From positions 1 through 64,000 of the IMG/VR virus record IMGVR_UViG_3300035670_000058: DNA of 64,000 bases; one strand, given 5' to 3'. The notes beneath the pieces were generated by a model. The model saw nothing but the letters and a program-made list of their open reading frames with translations. It searched no databases and was not told the DNA's origin. This DNA is from a virus. Position numbers and translations under genes: made by a program. Shown piece after piece: positions 33,963 through 42,993 of the stretch. Each line of letters begins with the position of its first letter. Position 1 is the stretch's first letter.

Positions 33963-36900
33963 ATGCTTCAAATTAGACTGACTGATAGCGCGGGTAATAA
34001 TCCGATCATTTTGGAGAAAGCAGATAATAAGATTTACAATAAAGCTTTGAGTTCTGCCGATGAGGGCATCTCTTTTGAGTACCCTAAAAATGACAGCAAA
34101 TCAGCCTACCTTAATCCTTATGATTCTGCATCATATACGCGCCTGTGGGAAGTATGGAATACACGAACCAATAAGCGGCTTAATTTCGGTCCTATTACCA
34201 CCATCTCAGATGGCCCAGAAGCCTACCAGGTGGACGGTGACGGGCGTTCTGCCCTGCTGAACGACTACTATACGTCGATTAAAACATTTTATGGAAGAAT
34301 AGATTATATCGTGGAAGAAATGCGGTATGAGAATGTTGCTGTTTCTCCATCAAGTTCTGTCTTTATCCATAATCAAGACGAAGACGATGCCGATATGAAT
34401 GCTGTTCTAGGTATGTGGGCTTATCCATCTAATACATTTTTGGGGGAAGATAGGTATTATAATATAAGCAAATACTCTAAAGATTTTATTATTGATGAGC
34501 AAACAGGGTATATTCCGCTAGGGAAGATAGAGCCACCTAGAACATTCTCAACCACAAGTGAATACTGGACTGGTGCTGGTCCCTTTGATGCTGTTCTTAT
34601 AGATTTTGGTGCAGAATACGATATTTCCAGATTAAAACTTCTGTTTCCTTGGTGGGGAGGACCACAACGGGCAACCAATAGGACGTATGATTTCAAACTT
34701 GTTGGATACCCCGAAGGGAGTTGGAAAACGATCTATAATAGGGGTTTGGGTGATCCTATAGAATACTTAGACTCTTACTACCTATTAGGTGGTGTAAGTC
34801 GTATTGTAACTACTCCAGAGCGTCCCTATGAATTTTATGTTGGGACAACTGCAAGTGGCCTTGGAACACAGATAAACAGTTTTAATATTTTAGGTGGTTA
34901 TCAAAGTCCTCCATCGATTCGTTACTTAAAAATAGAAATTCAAGATGTGCATGCGTGGTTTGGTACTGATAATGATGCCAAGGCTGCACATGAAGGTTAC
35001 CCATATCAGTGTGAGCCTAGTTATCGCCCCGGTGATGATAGTTATTTTGGAAATAAGTTGGGGCTAATGACATATAAAAACAAAAATGGTGTTCTAAAAG
35101 AACGAAAAATTTCAGATGAGGTAATTAAGCCAAGCAATGATTGTAATGCTTCGGTTGTAGAATTAGGAGCTTATAAGGAGATTATCCCTAAAAATACTAT
35201 TAAACCACTAGCATTGCAGCGAATTGACAACAATAGTATGCAAATTGAGTATAGTCATTATCCACGCGGCTCAGAAATGACAAAAATTACTATTGATGAC
35301 AAACATTATCGTAAATTTGAACCCGGTACGTTTTTTAGGAAGTTTAAAATATCGTGGACTGGAGCAGATAATACCTACTATAAATTTTATAAGAAAGATT
35401 GCGATCAATGTTATCCAGATGGGTTCTCTTTTGGTGTTGTAGATGATGATAATAGTCTTATCTACTCTTCAGACAACTCCAGTGGTACAGATATCAACGT
35501 AAAAGGCAAGCAGTATACAAAACATATCCGAACAAGGGGTTCAAATACTTCAGAGGTCACTTGGGTAGATGCATGGAAAGGAATTACTGATCCTATGTCT
35601 TGGGGAGGAACGTATTCTTATTCTGAATATCAAAATGACTATTTTGTAGTGAGTTTCAGGGGAGAATCCTTAAAATGGTATGCAACGATACCAAGTGATA
35701 AAACCGGATCAAGAGTTAAAATTGAAATAAGACATAGACTTAACTCAGAATATAATAGAAGTTCTTCAAGTGTGGACCAACTTGTAGAAGATATACAATG
35801 GGCACTTGATCATAGCGAACCCTTACCACCTATTGAAATTGTAGATGGTAACCCACTATTTTGGAGTGACTGGACTGTTTTAGAGGCTGACTATCAACTA
35901 CCCAATAATGTATCAAGTTCTGTAGTTTATGAAATCCCTTATAATGCTGGAATACTAGAATCTGAAACAAGTTATCAAATAAAGGTTACCTTACTTACTG
36001 ATGGGTATTGTTCAATTGACTCGTTTGAGGGCTACTGGTCAGCCTCATTCACTGAATATAATGAGGATAGTTCCAGAATTGTACTCAGTAAGCCGGATGT
36101 TTTCAAGCAAATCTATAACAAGAAATTTACTGCTGGATCAATGTACAAATGGAATAAGCCGGGGGCTGCTGCTTCGATGCAGTTTGAGGGTGATCGTATC
36201 ATCATTCAGTCAGCAAAAGGAAGGCAGCATGGAAAATTGACACTTATTTTGCTTACCTATGAAGATGGTATCAATGAGTATGATCCCGGTACAGAAAATC
36301 ACGTATTCATACCTACTTCTAAAGGCGGTGATCCATCTGATGGGAGCCTCACAGTCAATCTAAGCACAGGTAAACGTGGTCAGGAGTTTGCTAACTTTAT
36401 CATCTTCGATAGTAACGATATTTTCAGTGATGAGGGCGGACTTCCTTGGGGCAAGTACATGATGAAAATTATCTATACGCCATCTGAAAAATATACGGCT
36501 AGCAAGACAGATAATGGATCATCATCGTTCCAGTATCGTTGTCGTGATTGTGATGGAGAAACGGATGGCAAGACAACAAGCATCTATAGATATGTTTATC
36601 TGGATGCTATTGGTGTTCATGAGCGGGTTGGGGTATCAGTTAATTTTGAGCAGAAGCCTCATCTTGAAATTATTAAATCAATGGCAGAGGCAATCCAAGT
36701 TGAGTGGGATGCCGCAGAGTCTGGTTTGATCTTTGAGCCAAGACTTGGCATTGATAAGGATATTGCCTTACGTGAAAGTGAGAATACACTTGTTTCCTAC
36801 CAGATCACAAATGATCTGAAAAAGGTAGCAACACGTTTACTTGCATACGGATCGTCTATTGATGGACTTGACTTATTTACTATTACAGAAGACAAGAAAA

Positions 36901-37199
36901 CAAGGGAAGCATTCGGTCGAACAATTACCAGGCAGAATGACTTTAGGGATATTGCCAGTTATAGTCAACTCATAGGTTTGTCTAGAATGGAATTGAAGAG
37001 GCGAAACAAGCCAGAACGGAGAATAACCGTTACACACAGGGCAGAGGAACTTGATCTTGAACGCGGAGATTCCTTTATTCTATGGACAAAGAAATCAGGA
37101 AATCTAAGAGTTAGAATTGAGCATATCTCACGAAAGGAATCATCATCCTCAGGTACAACGTTTGATATGGAGTGTGTGGAATGGCCTCAGATCAGTTAA
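33963..37199 (+). CDS. Hub-like tail protein with carbohydrate-binding insert
   Basis: 1078 residues, ATG after AGGTGG, 3 bp after the fibre gene. N-terminal 110 residues and the last 130 (KKVATRLLAYGSSID, MELKRRNKPERRITVTHRAEEL, GDSFILWT) resemble halves of tail hub/Tal-type proteins. Between them sits a discoidin-like domain (about 190-320, FDAVLIDFGAEYDISRLKLLF) and other beta domains, with a CDQC pair near 480 and a CRDCDG motif near 860. Probably the baseplate hub at the tail tip. No peptidase motif seen. Confidence 0.7.
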   Translation: MLQIRLTDSAGNNPIILEKADNKIYNKALSSADEGISFEYPKNDSKSAYLNPYDSASYTRLWEVWNTRTNKRLNFGPITTISDGPEAYQVDGDGRSALLNDYYTSIKTFYGRIDYIVEEMRYENVAVSPSSSVFIHNQDEDDADMNAVLGMWAYPSNTFLGEDRYYNISKYSKDFIIDEQTGYIPLGKIEPPRTFSTTSEYWTGAGPFDAVLIDFGAEYDISRLKLLFPWWGGPQRATNRTYDFKLVGYPEGSWKTIYNRGLGDPIEYLDSYYLLGGVSRIVTTPERPYEFYVGTTASGLGTQINSFNILGGYQSPPSIRYLKIEIQDVHAWFGTDNDAKAAHEGYPYQCEPSYRPGDDSYFGNKLGLMTYKNKNGVLKERKISDEVIKPSNDCNASVVELGAYKEIIPKNTIKPLALQRIDNNSMQIEYSHYPRGSEMTKITIDDKHYRKFEPGTFFRKFKISWTGADNTYYKFYKKDCDQCYPDGFSFGVVDDDNSLIYSSDNSSGTDINVKGKQYTKHIRTRGSNTSEVTWVDAWKGITDPMSWGGTYSYSEYQNDYFVVSFRGESLKWYATIPSDKTGSRVKIEIRHRLNSEYNRSSSSVDQLVEDIQWALDHSEPLPPIEIVDGNPLFWSDWTVLEADYQLPNNVSSSVVYEIPYNAGILESETSYQIKVTLLTDGYCSIDSFEGYWSASFTEYNEDSSRIVLSKPDVFKQIYNKKFTAGSMYKWNKPGAAASMQFEGDRIIIQSAKGRQHGKLTLILLTYEDGINEYDPGTENHVFIPTSKGGDPSDGSLTVNLSTGKRGQEFANFIIFDSNDIFSDEGGLPWGKYMMKIIYTPSEKYTASKTDNGSSSFQYRCRDCDGETDGKTTSIYRYVYLDAIGVHERVGVSVNFEQKPHLEIIKSMAEAIQVEWDAAESGLIFEPRLGIDKDIALRESENTLVSYQITNDLKKVATRLLAYGSSIDGLDLFTITEDKKTREAFGRTITRQNDFRDIASYSQLIGLSRMELKRRNKPERRITVTHRAEELDLERGDSFILWTKKSGNLRVRIEHISRKESSSSGTTFDMECVEWPQIS

Positions 37200-38224
37200 A
37201 TGAAGTTGGAAAATACATCAAAAAAAGTAGAACAGATGCAGATTATGCACTGAAAAAGGTACGCCCCAATCGTCCAACGGTAGAGCGCACACGGGATATC
37301 TTTGATATAGACATCCCATTCAGTATGCAATTTGAAGTCAAAGACACCCAGAAGAGCATTTCCCTTGATCTGGAATTTAATAAACCTCCACCGCAAAGCA
37401 ATTGTTTTTCTGATATTGACTGCCCGCGAGGTACGTGTGAGACATTCACACTTTCTGCTGGAGAACATGAGATAACATTAGCATATGGTATTCACCCTAT
37501 TAATGAGTTATTTCAAGTTTATGTCAATGGACAACCTTGGGCTACATCACAGTACGCTATACTTTCAAAAGGTGGCCTAGACACACCAGCAACAGTATTA
37601 GTTGCAAATCTTCCTCTAGCCTCTAATACAGTAGTTATCTGCTATATGATCTACTGTCTTGGTGAACTTTATACCGGTCAGGCATTTGGTGCTTTGCTTA
37701 GAAGTAATCATACTGAATGGGAATGGAATGGTGATCAACCACCGGCAGGATGGTATCCAGAACCAGCAATTGGTCCAGTTCATTATGAGGGTAATACTAT
37801 CGTTATTGATCAATCAATATATGCACGGGTTGAGGCATATGCCAACTACGCTCTTGCTCCCGGTCGATGTACAACAGACTGGCCTCCCGGTGGGTGTGAC
37901 TGCGGGAGAGGGGTAATCATTAATGTTAGTCTTGATCCATTCGTAAGCGATACTCTTAGATGGCCGTGTGGTTTATACTATGTTTCTGGTGATTGGCATT
38001 ATGATCAATATATGTATCTTCCAGCAGGAACACGTATTAGCGGCTCTTTTAGTATGCCAAGTCCACCAGAGGTTGGGGGTTGGGGATGGCAGTGGTGGGA
38101 AGTCAATGAAAGTTGGGTCAGGGTAGGAAGACTTCGAACGTACTTTCCAAATGAGGGCGGCTCTAAAGGTGTATGGGGGTATTGGGACGGAGCAGAGGCT
38201 TGTACACAAGGGGATTGTGTTTAA
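37181..38224 (+). CDS. Tail-tip accessory protein, paralogue of next gene
   Basis: ATG 37181 follows GGAG; an upstream in-frame GTG (37172) is less likely. 347 residues, overlapping the hub gene by 19 bp. N-terminus (NEVGKYIKKSRTDADYALKKV, then TRDIFDIDIPF and LDLEFNKPPP) matches the start of the gene at 38225. The body is aromatic and Cys-containing (CFSDIDCPRGTC, CDCGRG) and Trp-rich near the end. Function unknown; probably a virion protein. Confidence 0.72.
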   Translation: MASDQLNEVGKYIKKSRTDADYALKKVRPNRPTVERTRDIFDIDIPFSMQFEVKDTQKSISLDLEFNKPPPQSNCFSDIDCPRGTCETFTLSAGEHEITLAYGIHPINELFQVYVNGQPWATSQYAILSKGGLDTPATVLVANLPLASNTVVICYMIYCLGELYTGQAFGALLRSNHTEWEWNGDQPPAGWYPEPAIGPVHYEGNTIVIDQSIYARVEAYANYALAPGRCTTDWPPGGCDCGRGVIINVSLDPFVSDTLRWPCGLYYVSGDWHYDQYMYLPAGTRISGSFSMPSPPEVGGWGWQWWEVNESWVRVGRLRTYFPNEGGSKGVWGYWDGAEACTQGDCV

Positions 38225-38764
38225 ATGGATACTGTGAACGAACTAGGTAAATCTCTTAATAAAATAGCCAAAAACGCTAAACAAGCCGTTGAAAAGCAGT
38301 CGGCTGAATACCCCATGACTGAAACAGTTCGTGATATCTTTGACAGCATTGTCGCATATAGGGCACACTTTTTTGTTCCAAGAAAAGGAATGAGTATTAC
38401 GACTGATCTTCAATTTGAATTACCGCCCCCATTGGGATCGGGTAATTGTTGTGGAGATTGTTTCTGTACTGCTTGTGAGGTATATTCAACATCTGATTTT
38501 GCTGACTACGTGGGGTATACTTCATATCCCTATTTACCGGGGACATTGAGAATAGTTGATTCCCATAAACCACTTAATTCAGCAGTAAATGAAACTGATC
38601 CCGCTTCTGGTATCTTTACCTTAGGGTATGATCCAGATACTTCAAGTAGTTCTTATGTTTTATATGCTTGTTATATCTATCAATATGATGGACATTGTAC
38701 TACAAATCCTACGGAACCAACAGAAGTTTTAATTTATGGTCAAGGAATGGCACAAATTTCATAA
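38225..38764 (+). CDS. Cys-rich tail-tip accessory protein
   Basis: 179 residues, ATG following the previous stop without a clear ribosome site, so probably translated by coupling. Residues 1-70 are paralogous to the preceding protein (NELGKSLNKIAKNAKQAVEK, TVRDIFD, TDLQFELPPP). Then a dense Cys cluster GNCCGDCFCTACEVY, able to bind metal or form disulfides. Function unknown. Confidence 0.7.
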   Translation: MDTVNELGKSLNKIAKNAKQAVEKQSAEYPMTETVRDIFDSIVAYRAHFFVPRKGMSITTDLQFELPPPLGSGNCCGDCFCTACEVYSTSDFADYVGYTSYPYLPGTLRIVDSHKPLNSAVNETDPASGIFTLGYDPDTSSSSYVLYACYIYQYDGHCTTNPTEPTEVLIYGQGMAQIS

Positions 38765-38776
38765 GGAGGTGAAGGT

Positions 38777-38995
38777 ATGGCAGCAGTTTACCCTACAGGA
38801 ATACGGGTTTATATTGATGAAGAAGATGTTACGTATTGGATATTTGGTTCAGATACAATCGAAATCAATGATCTTGAGTATAGATTCCAAGGGATTGACC
38901 TATCCCCCTTCTGTGCAGAGCCGGGGGATCATAAATTAGAAATCACCTGTGATACAGGTGTTGGACGTGTTGAAGCGAGGATTCAAATAGAATGA
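38777..38995 (+). CDS. Small beta protein of unknown function
   Basis: 72 residues, ATG after AAGGAGG. Beta pattern (IRVYIDEEDVTYWIFG, CDTGVGRVEARIQIE) as in small tail-tip domains. The stop overlaps the next start by 4 bp. Confidence 0.7.
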   Translation: MAAVYPTGIRVYIDEEDVTYWIFGSDTIEINDLEYRFQGIDLSPFCAEPGDHKLEITCDTGVGRVEARIQIE

Positions 38996-39291
38996 AAAGC
39001 GATGCATACGTATTATTCACGGCAGAGGCTGAAAAGGCACGACAAGCATACGCCCAAGGTAAACGGATAGCCAAGCCTACAACAAAACCACAGTATGAAC
39101 TACTAAATACTGTAAGTTTAGTTGAAGCAGTCCACTTTGCCCAGAAAAATGGCTGGAAAGATAAGAAAGTTCAAGTCAAATCTTTCAGAATCAACGATAC
39201 TGAGATGGAATATATCGTAGAACCCTTCGAAACGGACTGCAAGTGCCCCAATCTGCTACGCTATGACGATTATTTTGGTGGGGGAGAATAG
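38992..39291 (+). CDS. Small protein of unknown function
   Basis: 99 residues, start overlapping the previous stop (ATGA). Lys-rich N-terminal half, then a CKC pair near residue 82. No family recognised; last gene of the tail-tip group. Confidence 0.68.
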   Translation: MKSDAYVLFTAEAEKARQAYAQGKRIAKPTTKPQYELLNTVSLVEAVHFAQKNGWKDKKVQVKSFRINDTEMEYIVEPFETDCKCPNLLRYDDYFGGGE

Positions 39292-39315
39292 ACACCTATA
39301 GTAAGGAGAAGGTTA

Positions 39316-40533
39316 GTGAAGATTTTCTATGTGGGGGATAGCCCCACAGTACCGACAGGATTTGGACAGGTGAGCAAGAATTTGCTCAGGCGTTTTATGG
39401 AACGGGGATACGAAGTCGAGGTTATGGGCATCAATAGTTTTGGTGAACCATATGACCGAGAAGAATTCCCCTATAATATCTGGCCGTGTGACAAGGGACC
39501 AATAGAGATGCTGTATGGCTACGCCAAAATGTGGCATATCGCCTCAAGGGTGAAGCCTGACATCATCTTCTTTTTGAATGATCCTTGGGTGATTGAACGC
39601 TACCTAGATCACAAGCCAGAAAGTTTTGCTGATGCCCATGTGAAATATATTGCATACTATCCGATTGACTCAGGACCGCTCAAGCCGCACTGGGCTAAGA
39701 TGCTTACTGAGAAGTTTGATGCACAGGTATGCTACTCTAATTTTGCTGAGCGCGTCATCATTGATGCCAACGAAGGAAAGAGGCCGGATAATCTGTACCA
39801 GATTTATCACGGTGTGGACACCAAGACATTCTTTCCTGTGGTGCAGGGACTCGCCCGTGCCAAGTTGGGACTTCCCCAAGATGATTTCATTGTAGGCATG
39901 GTGGCCCGCAACCAGTACAGAAAGCGCTTTGATATTTTGATAAAGGCTTTTGCTGAGTTTACAAAGAATAAAAAGAATGTACGCCTTTATCTGCACACAG
40001 CACTAGCCGATGTAGGGTTTGATATCCTTGATATTGCCAGACAATTCAACCTAGATGATAAACTTATTCTCACCGAGGATATGCGATTACCTGAGGGTGT
40101 ACCTGACTGGCAGTTGAATCTGATCTACAACACGTTTGATGTGAATGTTCTTCTAAGTTTAGGTGATGGATTTGGACTACCTGTAGCAGAGTCTATGGCC
40201 GTAGGATGTCCTCAACTTGTATCGGATCACTCCTGTTTGAAGGAGTTAGTAGACGGGCATGGTGGGTTAACTGTCAAGACTGCAACTTGGCTGCTCAATG
40301 TTTCAGGTATCAACACATGGGGTGGTGTACCTGATGTGGATGATGCTATTGCAAAGTTAGAATTACTCTACGATAATAGAGCTCTCCGTGTAAAGATGGC
40401 CGAGGATGCTTATCATTTCATTACGCAGGATAAGTTCAATTGGGATCATATTGCAGACCAATTTGATGAGGTCATCCGCAAGACGGCTCATATACTTCCC
40501 CGTACTTTGGCGGGGGTAGGAGCGGGTTACTAA
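39316..40533 (+). CDS. GT4-type glycosyltransferase
   Basis: 405 residues from GTG with AAGGAGAAGG upstream. GT-B fold: N-terminal MKIFYVGDSPTVPTGFGQVSKNLL (acceptor domain) and KPDIIFFLNDP; C-terminal VGMVARNQYRKRFDILIKAF and a donor-binding GDGFGLPVAESMAVGCPQLV segment with the E-x7-E type spacing. It overlaps the amidase gene by 1 bp (TAATG). Third glycosyltransferase in the window; may modify virion proteins or host wall glycans. Confidence 0.85.
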   Translation: MKIFYVGDSPTVPTGFGQVSKNLLRRFMERGYEVEVMGINSFGEPYDREEFPYNIWPCDKGPIEMLYGYAKMWHIASRVKPDIIFFLNDPWVIERYLDHKPESFADAHVKYIAYYPIDSGPLKPHWAKMLTEKFDAQVCYSNFAERVIIDANEGKRPDNLYQIYHGVDTKTFFPVVQGLARAKLGLPQDDFIVGMVARNQYRKRFDILIKAFAEFTKNKKNVRLYLHTALADVGFDILDIARQFNLDDKLILTEDMRLPEGVPDWQLNLIYNTFDVNVLLSLGDGFGLPVAESMAVGCPQLVSDHSCLKELVDGHGGLTVKTATWLLNVSGINTWGGVPDVDDAIAKLELLYDNRALRVKMAEDAYHFITQDKFNWDHIADQFDEVIRKTAHILPRTLAGVGAGY

Positions 40534-41345
40534 TGTACCAGATTACGTGGAAGTCTTCACCCAACAAGTGGACAGGCAGGAGTGGGTACCAGCCTATTGC
40601 GATTGTTAATCACCGCATGGTTGGATACCTACCCGGTACTGATGCTACTTTTTTAAATCCTGATAACGATGTATCCGCACACTTTGGCATAGGCTATCGA
40701 ACAGCAGGGGGACCCGTTCGTATTTCTCAATACGTCGATTTGTCTGATAGTGCTTGGGCTAATGGAAACTATGATCCCTCAGGAGGATGGCCGCTAGTAA
40801 AAAAGACTGCGGCTGGAACAGTTATCAATCCTAACTACTATACTATCAGTATAGAGCATGAAGATGGTGGACCTAATGACGGTGTAGTAACCCAGGCTGT
40901 AAAGGATGCATCCTGCTGGCTACAAACTATCATGTTATCAGGTGATATAGATTTGATGCGCTACGTTGGTATAGCGATACGGGATGTGGCTACGGCTACA
41001 GCACTAAAGGCTCTACCGCCGGCGCAGGAAACAATCATTGATCACAATAGAATATCAGGTAAACTTAAGCCCTACTGCTGGCGACCGTACAAGAATGATA
41101 CGGGCGGATTTCCAGCATGGCAACCAACGTTAATTAAACAATTACGAGGAAGCGAAATGGCAATACAGGACACTCTAGCACTGCTGGAGCAACAGATCAC
41201 AGAGTTGGAGAACCAGCGCAACGCTGCTGTTCTTGAGGCAGCACAGTCTAAAAGTAAACTTGACTCAGCAAAGATAATGGCTGATCAAATTGATATCAAG
41301 TCATCTGAAATTAACAGTCTTGCCAAGCAGATCAAGGCTTTATAA
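40533..41345 (+). CDS. N-acetylmuramoyl-L-alanine amidase (endolysin)
   Basis: 270 residues. Amidase_2 fold: NHR near residue 26, EHE near 108 and DHNRISGKLKPYC near 170, giving the zinc ligands and catalytic residues. The last 70 residues are a predicted coiled coil (LALLEQQITELENQRNAAVLE) instead of a classic wall-binding domain, perhaps for multimerisation. It cuts the bond between MurNAc and the peptide stem. Followed by a C39-like peptidase and holin. Confidence 0.88.
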   Translation: MYQITWKSSPNKWTGRSGYQPIAIVNHRMVGYLPGTDATFLNPDNDVSAHFGIGYRTAGGPVRISQYVDLSDSAWANGNYDPSGGWPLVKKTAAGTVINPNYYTISIEHEDGGPNDGVVTQAVKDASCWLQTIMLSGDIDLMRYVGIAIRDVATATALKALPPAQETIIDHNRISGKLKPYCWRPYKNDTGGFPAWQPTLIKQLRGSEMAIQDTLALLEQQITELENQRNAAVLEAAQSKSKLDSAKIMADQIDIKSSEINSLAKQIKAL

Positions 41346-41359
41346 GGGGGTGATGATAG

Positions 41360-41992
41360 TTGGCTTTACCGCACACAAAGAATATCTTTGACTATCCGCC
41401 CCGGTTTCAATTCGGGCAATCAGGGGCACCGTGCAACGGTCAATCATGTTGCACAGATACTTGTATCCAGATGATAGTAGATTTCTACAAGGATGATCAC
41501 AACTCCTTGGCAGAGATTCGACGCAAGGCACAGAATAAATATGCATTCGATGAGCGTCCATGCACTGGCATCAACCACCTTGAAGCGCTTAATGCACTAT
41601 CCCAGTATGGCTTAGGACATTACAAAGCTGGCTTCGGTGTTGATGCCGGCGATGTATGGAATTATGTTGCTACTGGACCTGTACTTGTAGGTGTCTGGTA
41701 CGGAAGTTATCCGAATGAGCATGGATATTGTGGTGGGATAAAAGCAGAATACGAGGGCAGAACTGACTGTGGATTCAGAGGAACCCATGCTGTTCTTGCA
41801 ATAGGGCGACGTTGGCATAACGGGCATCGTGATATCTATGTACGTGACCCAGATCATAACTCTCCGTCACGACCAGAGCGACCCAAGTATGATATCGTTC
41901 GTCTTCCTGACTTGAATAGAGCAATGCGGAATATTGTTCCGTATTCACCATTCACGAATACTTATGCAATTTACCCTACACGAAGAAAATAG
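41360..41992 (+). CDS. C39-like cysteine peptidase, putative second lysin
   Basis: 210 residues from TTG (41360) with GGGGGTGATGA upstream. A Gln-Ser-Cys-Cys-Thr-Asp-Thr-Cys stretch near residues 30-37 provides the nucleophile context, GTHAVLAIGRR near 140 the His, and RDPDHN near 163 the Asp: the peptidase_C39_2 arrangement. No signal peptide. Between amidase and holin, so likely a peptidoglycan peptide hydrolase or tail-tip-independent lysin. Substrate not proven. Confidence 0.75.
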   Translation: MALPHTKNIFDYPPRFQFGQSGAPCNGQSCCTDTCIQMIVDFYKDDHNSLAEIRRKAQNKYAFDERPCTGINHLEALNALSQYGLGHYKAGFGVDAGDVWNYVATGPVLVGVWYGSYPNEHGYCGGIKAEYEGRTDCGFRGTHAVLAIGRRWHNGHRDIYVRDPDHNSPSRPERPKYDIVRLPDLNRAMRNIVPYSPFTNTYAIYPTRRK

Positions 41993-42001
41993 GAGGTTAT
42001 T

Positions 42002-42286
42002 ATGTCATTGTTTGGTTGGCTAGAAAAGATTCCTTTCTGGCGTGATCTACCGTACCCAACAAAAGGAGCGCTGCTACGAGCCATGAAGGCTGCACTGTCA
42101 GTGTTTGTTGGTGTCTTGGTTGCAGCTTTAGCTCAGGGGATTCTTCTTCCACCTGAGTCAAGTCCTTGGATTGTTCTCATTGTTACTGCTGTATTGCAGG
42201 GTGTTGATAAATTCTTGCGCGAGCAGCAAATTGCAGCAGAGGCGGATGCAAATCCCGGTCCTCTCACAGATAATCCCACTCCGTAA
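42002..42286 (+). CDS. Holin-like membrane protein
   Basis: 94 residues, ATG after AGGAGG. Two hydrophobic segments (about 30-47, LSVFVGVLVAALAQGIL, and 53-68, SPWIVLIVTAVLQGV) followed by a charged Ala/Pro-rich tail, the size and charge pattern of phage holins. Last gene of the lysis group and followed by a strong terminator. Confidence 0.75.
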   Translation: MSLFGWLEKIPFWRDLPYPTKGALLRAMKAALSVFVGVLVAALAQGILLPPESSPWIVLIVTAVLQGVDKFLREQQIAAEADANPGPLTDNPTP

Positions 42287-42300
42287 GATGGAGACTACAA

Positions 42301-42341
42301 CGGGGCTGAGTGCTTTGTCCACTTGGCCCCGTTTTTTTTCT
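42301..42341 (+). terminator. Strong terminator after lysis cassette
   Basis: CGGGGC...AGTG, loop, CACT...GCCCCG (42301-42331) followed by TTTTTTTT. Confidence 0.92.
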
Positions 42342-42348
42342 TTTTGAC

Positions 42349-42378
42349 TTGAACCTAGGGGGTCCAACTCGTTATAAT
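42349..42378 (+). promoter_or_regulatory. Promoter for replication block
   Basis: TTGAAC at 42349-42354 and TATAAT at 42373-42378, 18-bp spacer. Shares TTGAACCTA with the promoter at 2834. Lies immediately after the terminator and before the plus-strand replication genes. Confidence 0.78.
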
Positions 42379-42388
42379 ATTTAGAGTA

Positions 42389-42417
42389 TATAGAGTATGT
42401 ATAGTATATACTCTATA
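42389..42417. promoter_or_regulatory. Inverted repeat behind the replication promoter
   Basis: TATAGAGTAT (42389-42398) and ATACTCTATA (42408-42417) form a perfect 10-bp inverted repeat with a 9-bp centre, about 10 bp downstream of the -10 box; a possible operator. A TATAAT also occurs at 42414-42419 without a convincing -35. Confidence 0.5.
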
Positions 42418-42464
42418 ATGCTCAGAGCATAAGGAGTGGTGCCGTTGCACGAATCTAGTCCGAT

Positions 42465-42494
42465 TTGAACCTAGCAAGCACGTTTTGCTACTTT
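42465..42494 (+). promoter_or_regulatory. Possible second promoter with TTGAACCTA box
   Basis: TTGAAC at 42465-42470; the -10 position at 18 bp spacing is TACTTT, a poor match. The spacer holds GCACGTTTTG (42478-42487), which also occurs in the minus-strand promoter at 61649. Weak as a promoter; the repeated box is the main reason to list it. Confidence 0.35.
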
Positions 42495-42507
42495 AACCCT
42501 AAGCCCA

Positions 42508-42993
42508 TTGTCCCGGCTGTCGGGACAGGCCAAGTATAGCACACAGGAGGCCAGATATCTGGATGATGACGTAGACATTTATAAGACCTGTGTTTTGTGC
42601 AATCTCTCAAAGACCTTGGATGATTTCCACCGCGCAAAGCGAAACAAGTACGGTCGGCGCAACTACTGCAAAGAATGCGACCGAAAGGTTAGAGATAAGA
42701 AAATTATCCTACCTCCCCGTGGTGAGCAAACACCCTATACAAAGGAACAGAAGAAAGATTGGAATCTTAAGCGTTCCTATGGGATTACACTAGACCAGTT
42801 TAAAGCAATGAGTTTATCCCAACAACACAAGTGCGCAATATGTCTTGAAGAAAAGAAACTTTATGTAGATCACGATCACTCAACAGGCGAAGTCAGAGCA
42901 TTGCTCTGTAATACTTGTAATAGAGCCTTAGGTTTTCTACATGAGGATATAGACCTTATGCAACGCGCCATACAGTATATAAGGAGTTTTTAA
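42508..42993 (+). CDS. Recombination endonuclease VII-like protein
   Basis: 161 residues if TTG 42508 is the start; the first codons overlap a hairpin (TGTCCCG 42509-42515/CGGGACA 42521-42527), and a CTG at 42559 behind AGGAGG is an alternative. N-terminal zinc pair CVLC/CKEC, then the endo VII core: CAIC near residue 109, VDHDHSTGEVRALLC near 120 and NTCNRALG near 134. Such enzymes resolve branched DNA before packaging. First gene after the promoter region. Confidence 0.85.
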   Translation: MSRLSGQAKYSTQEARYLDDDVDIYKTCVLCNLSKTLDDFHRAKRNKYGRRNYCKECDRKVRDKKIILPPRGEQTPYTKEQKKDWNLKRSYGITLDQFKAMSLSQQHKCAICLEEKKLYVDHDHSTGEVRALLCNTCNRALGFLHEDIDLMQRAIQYIRSF

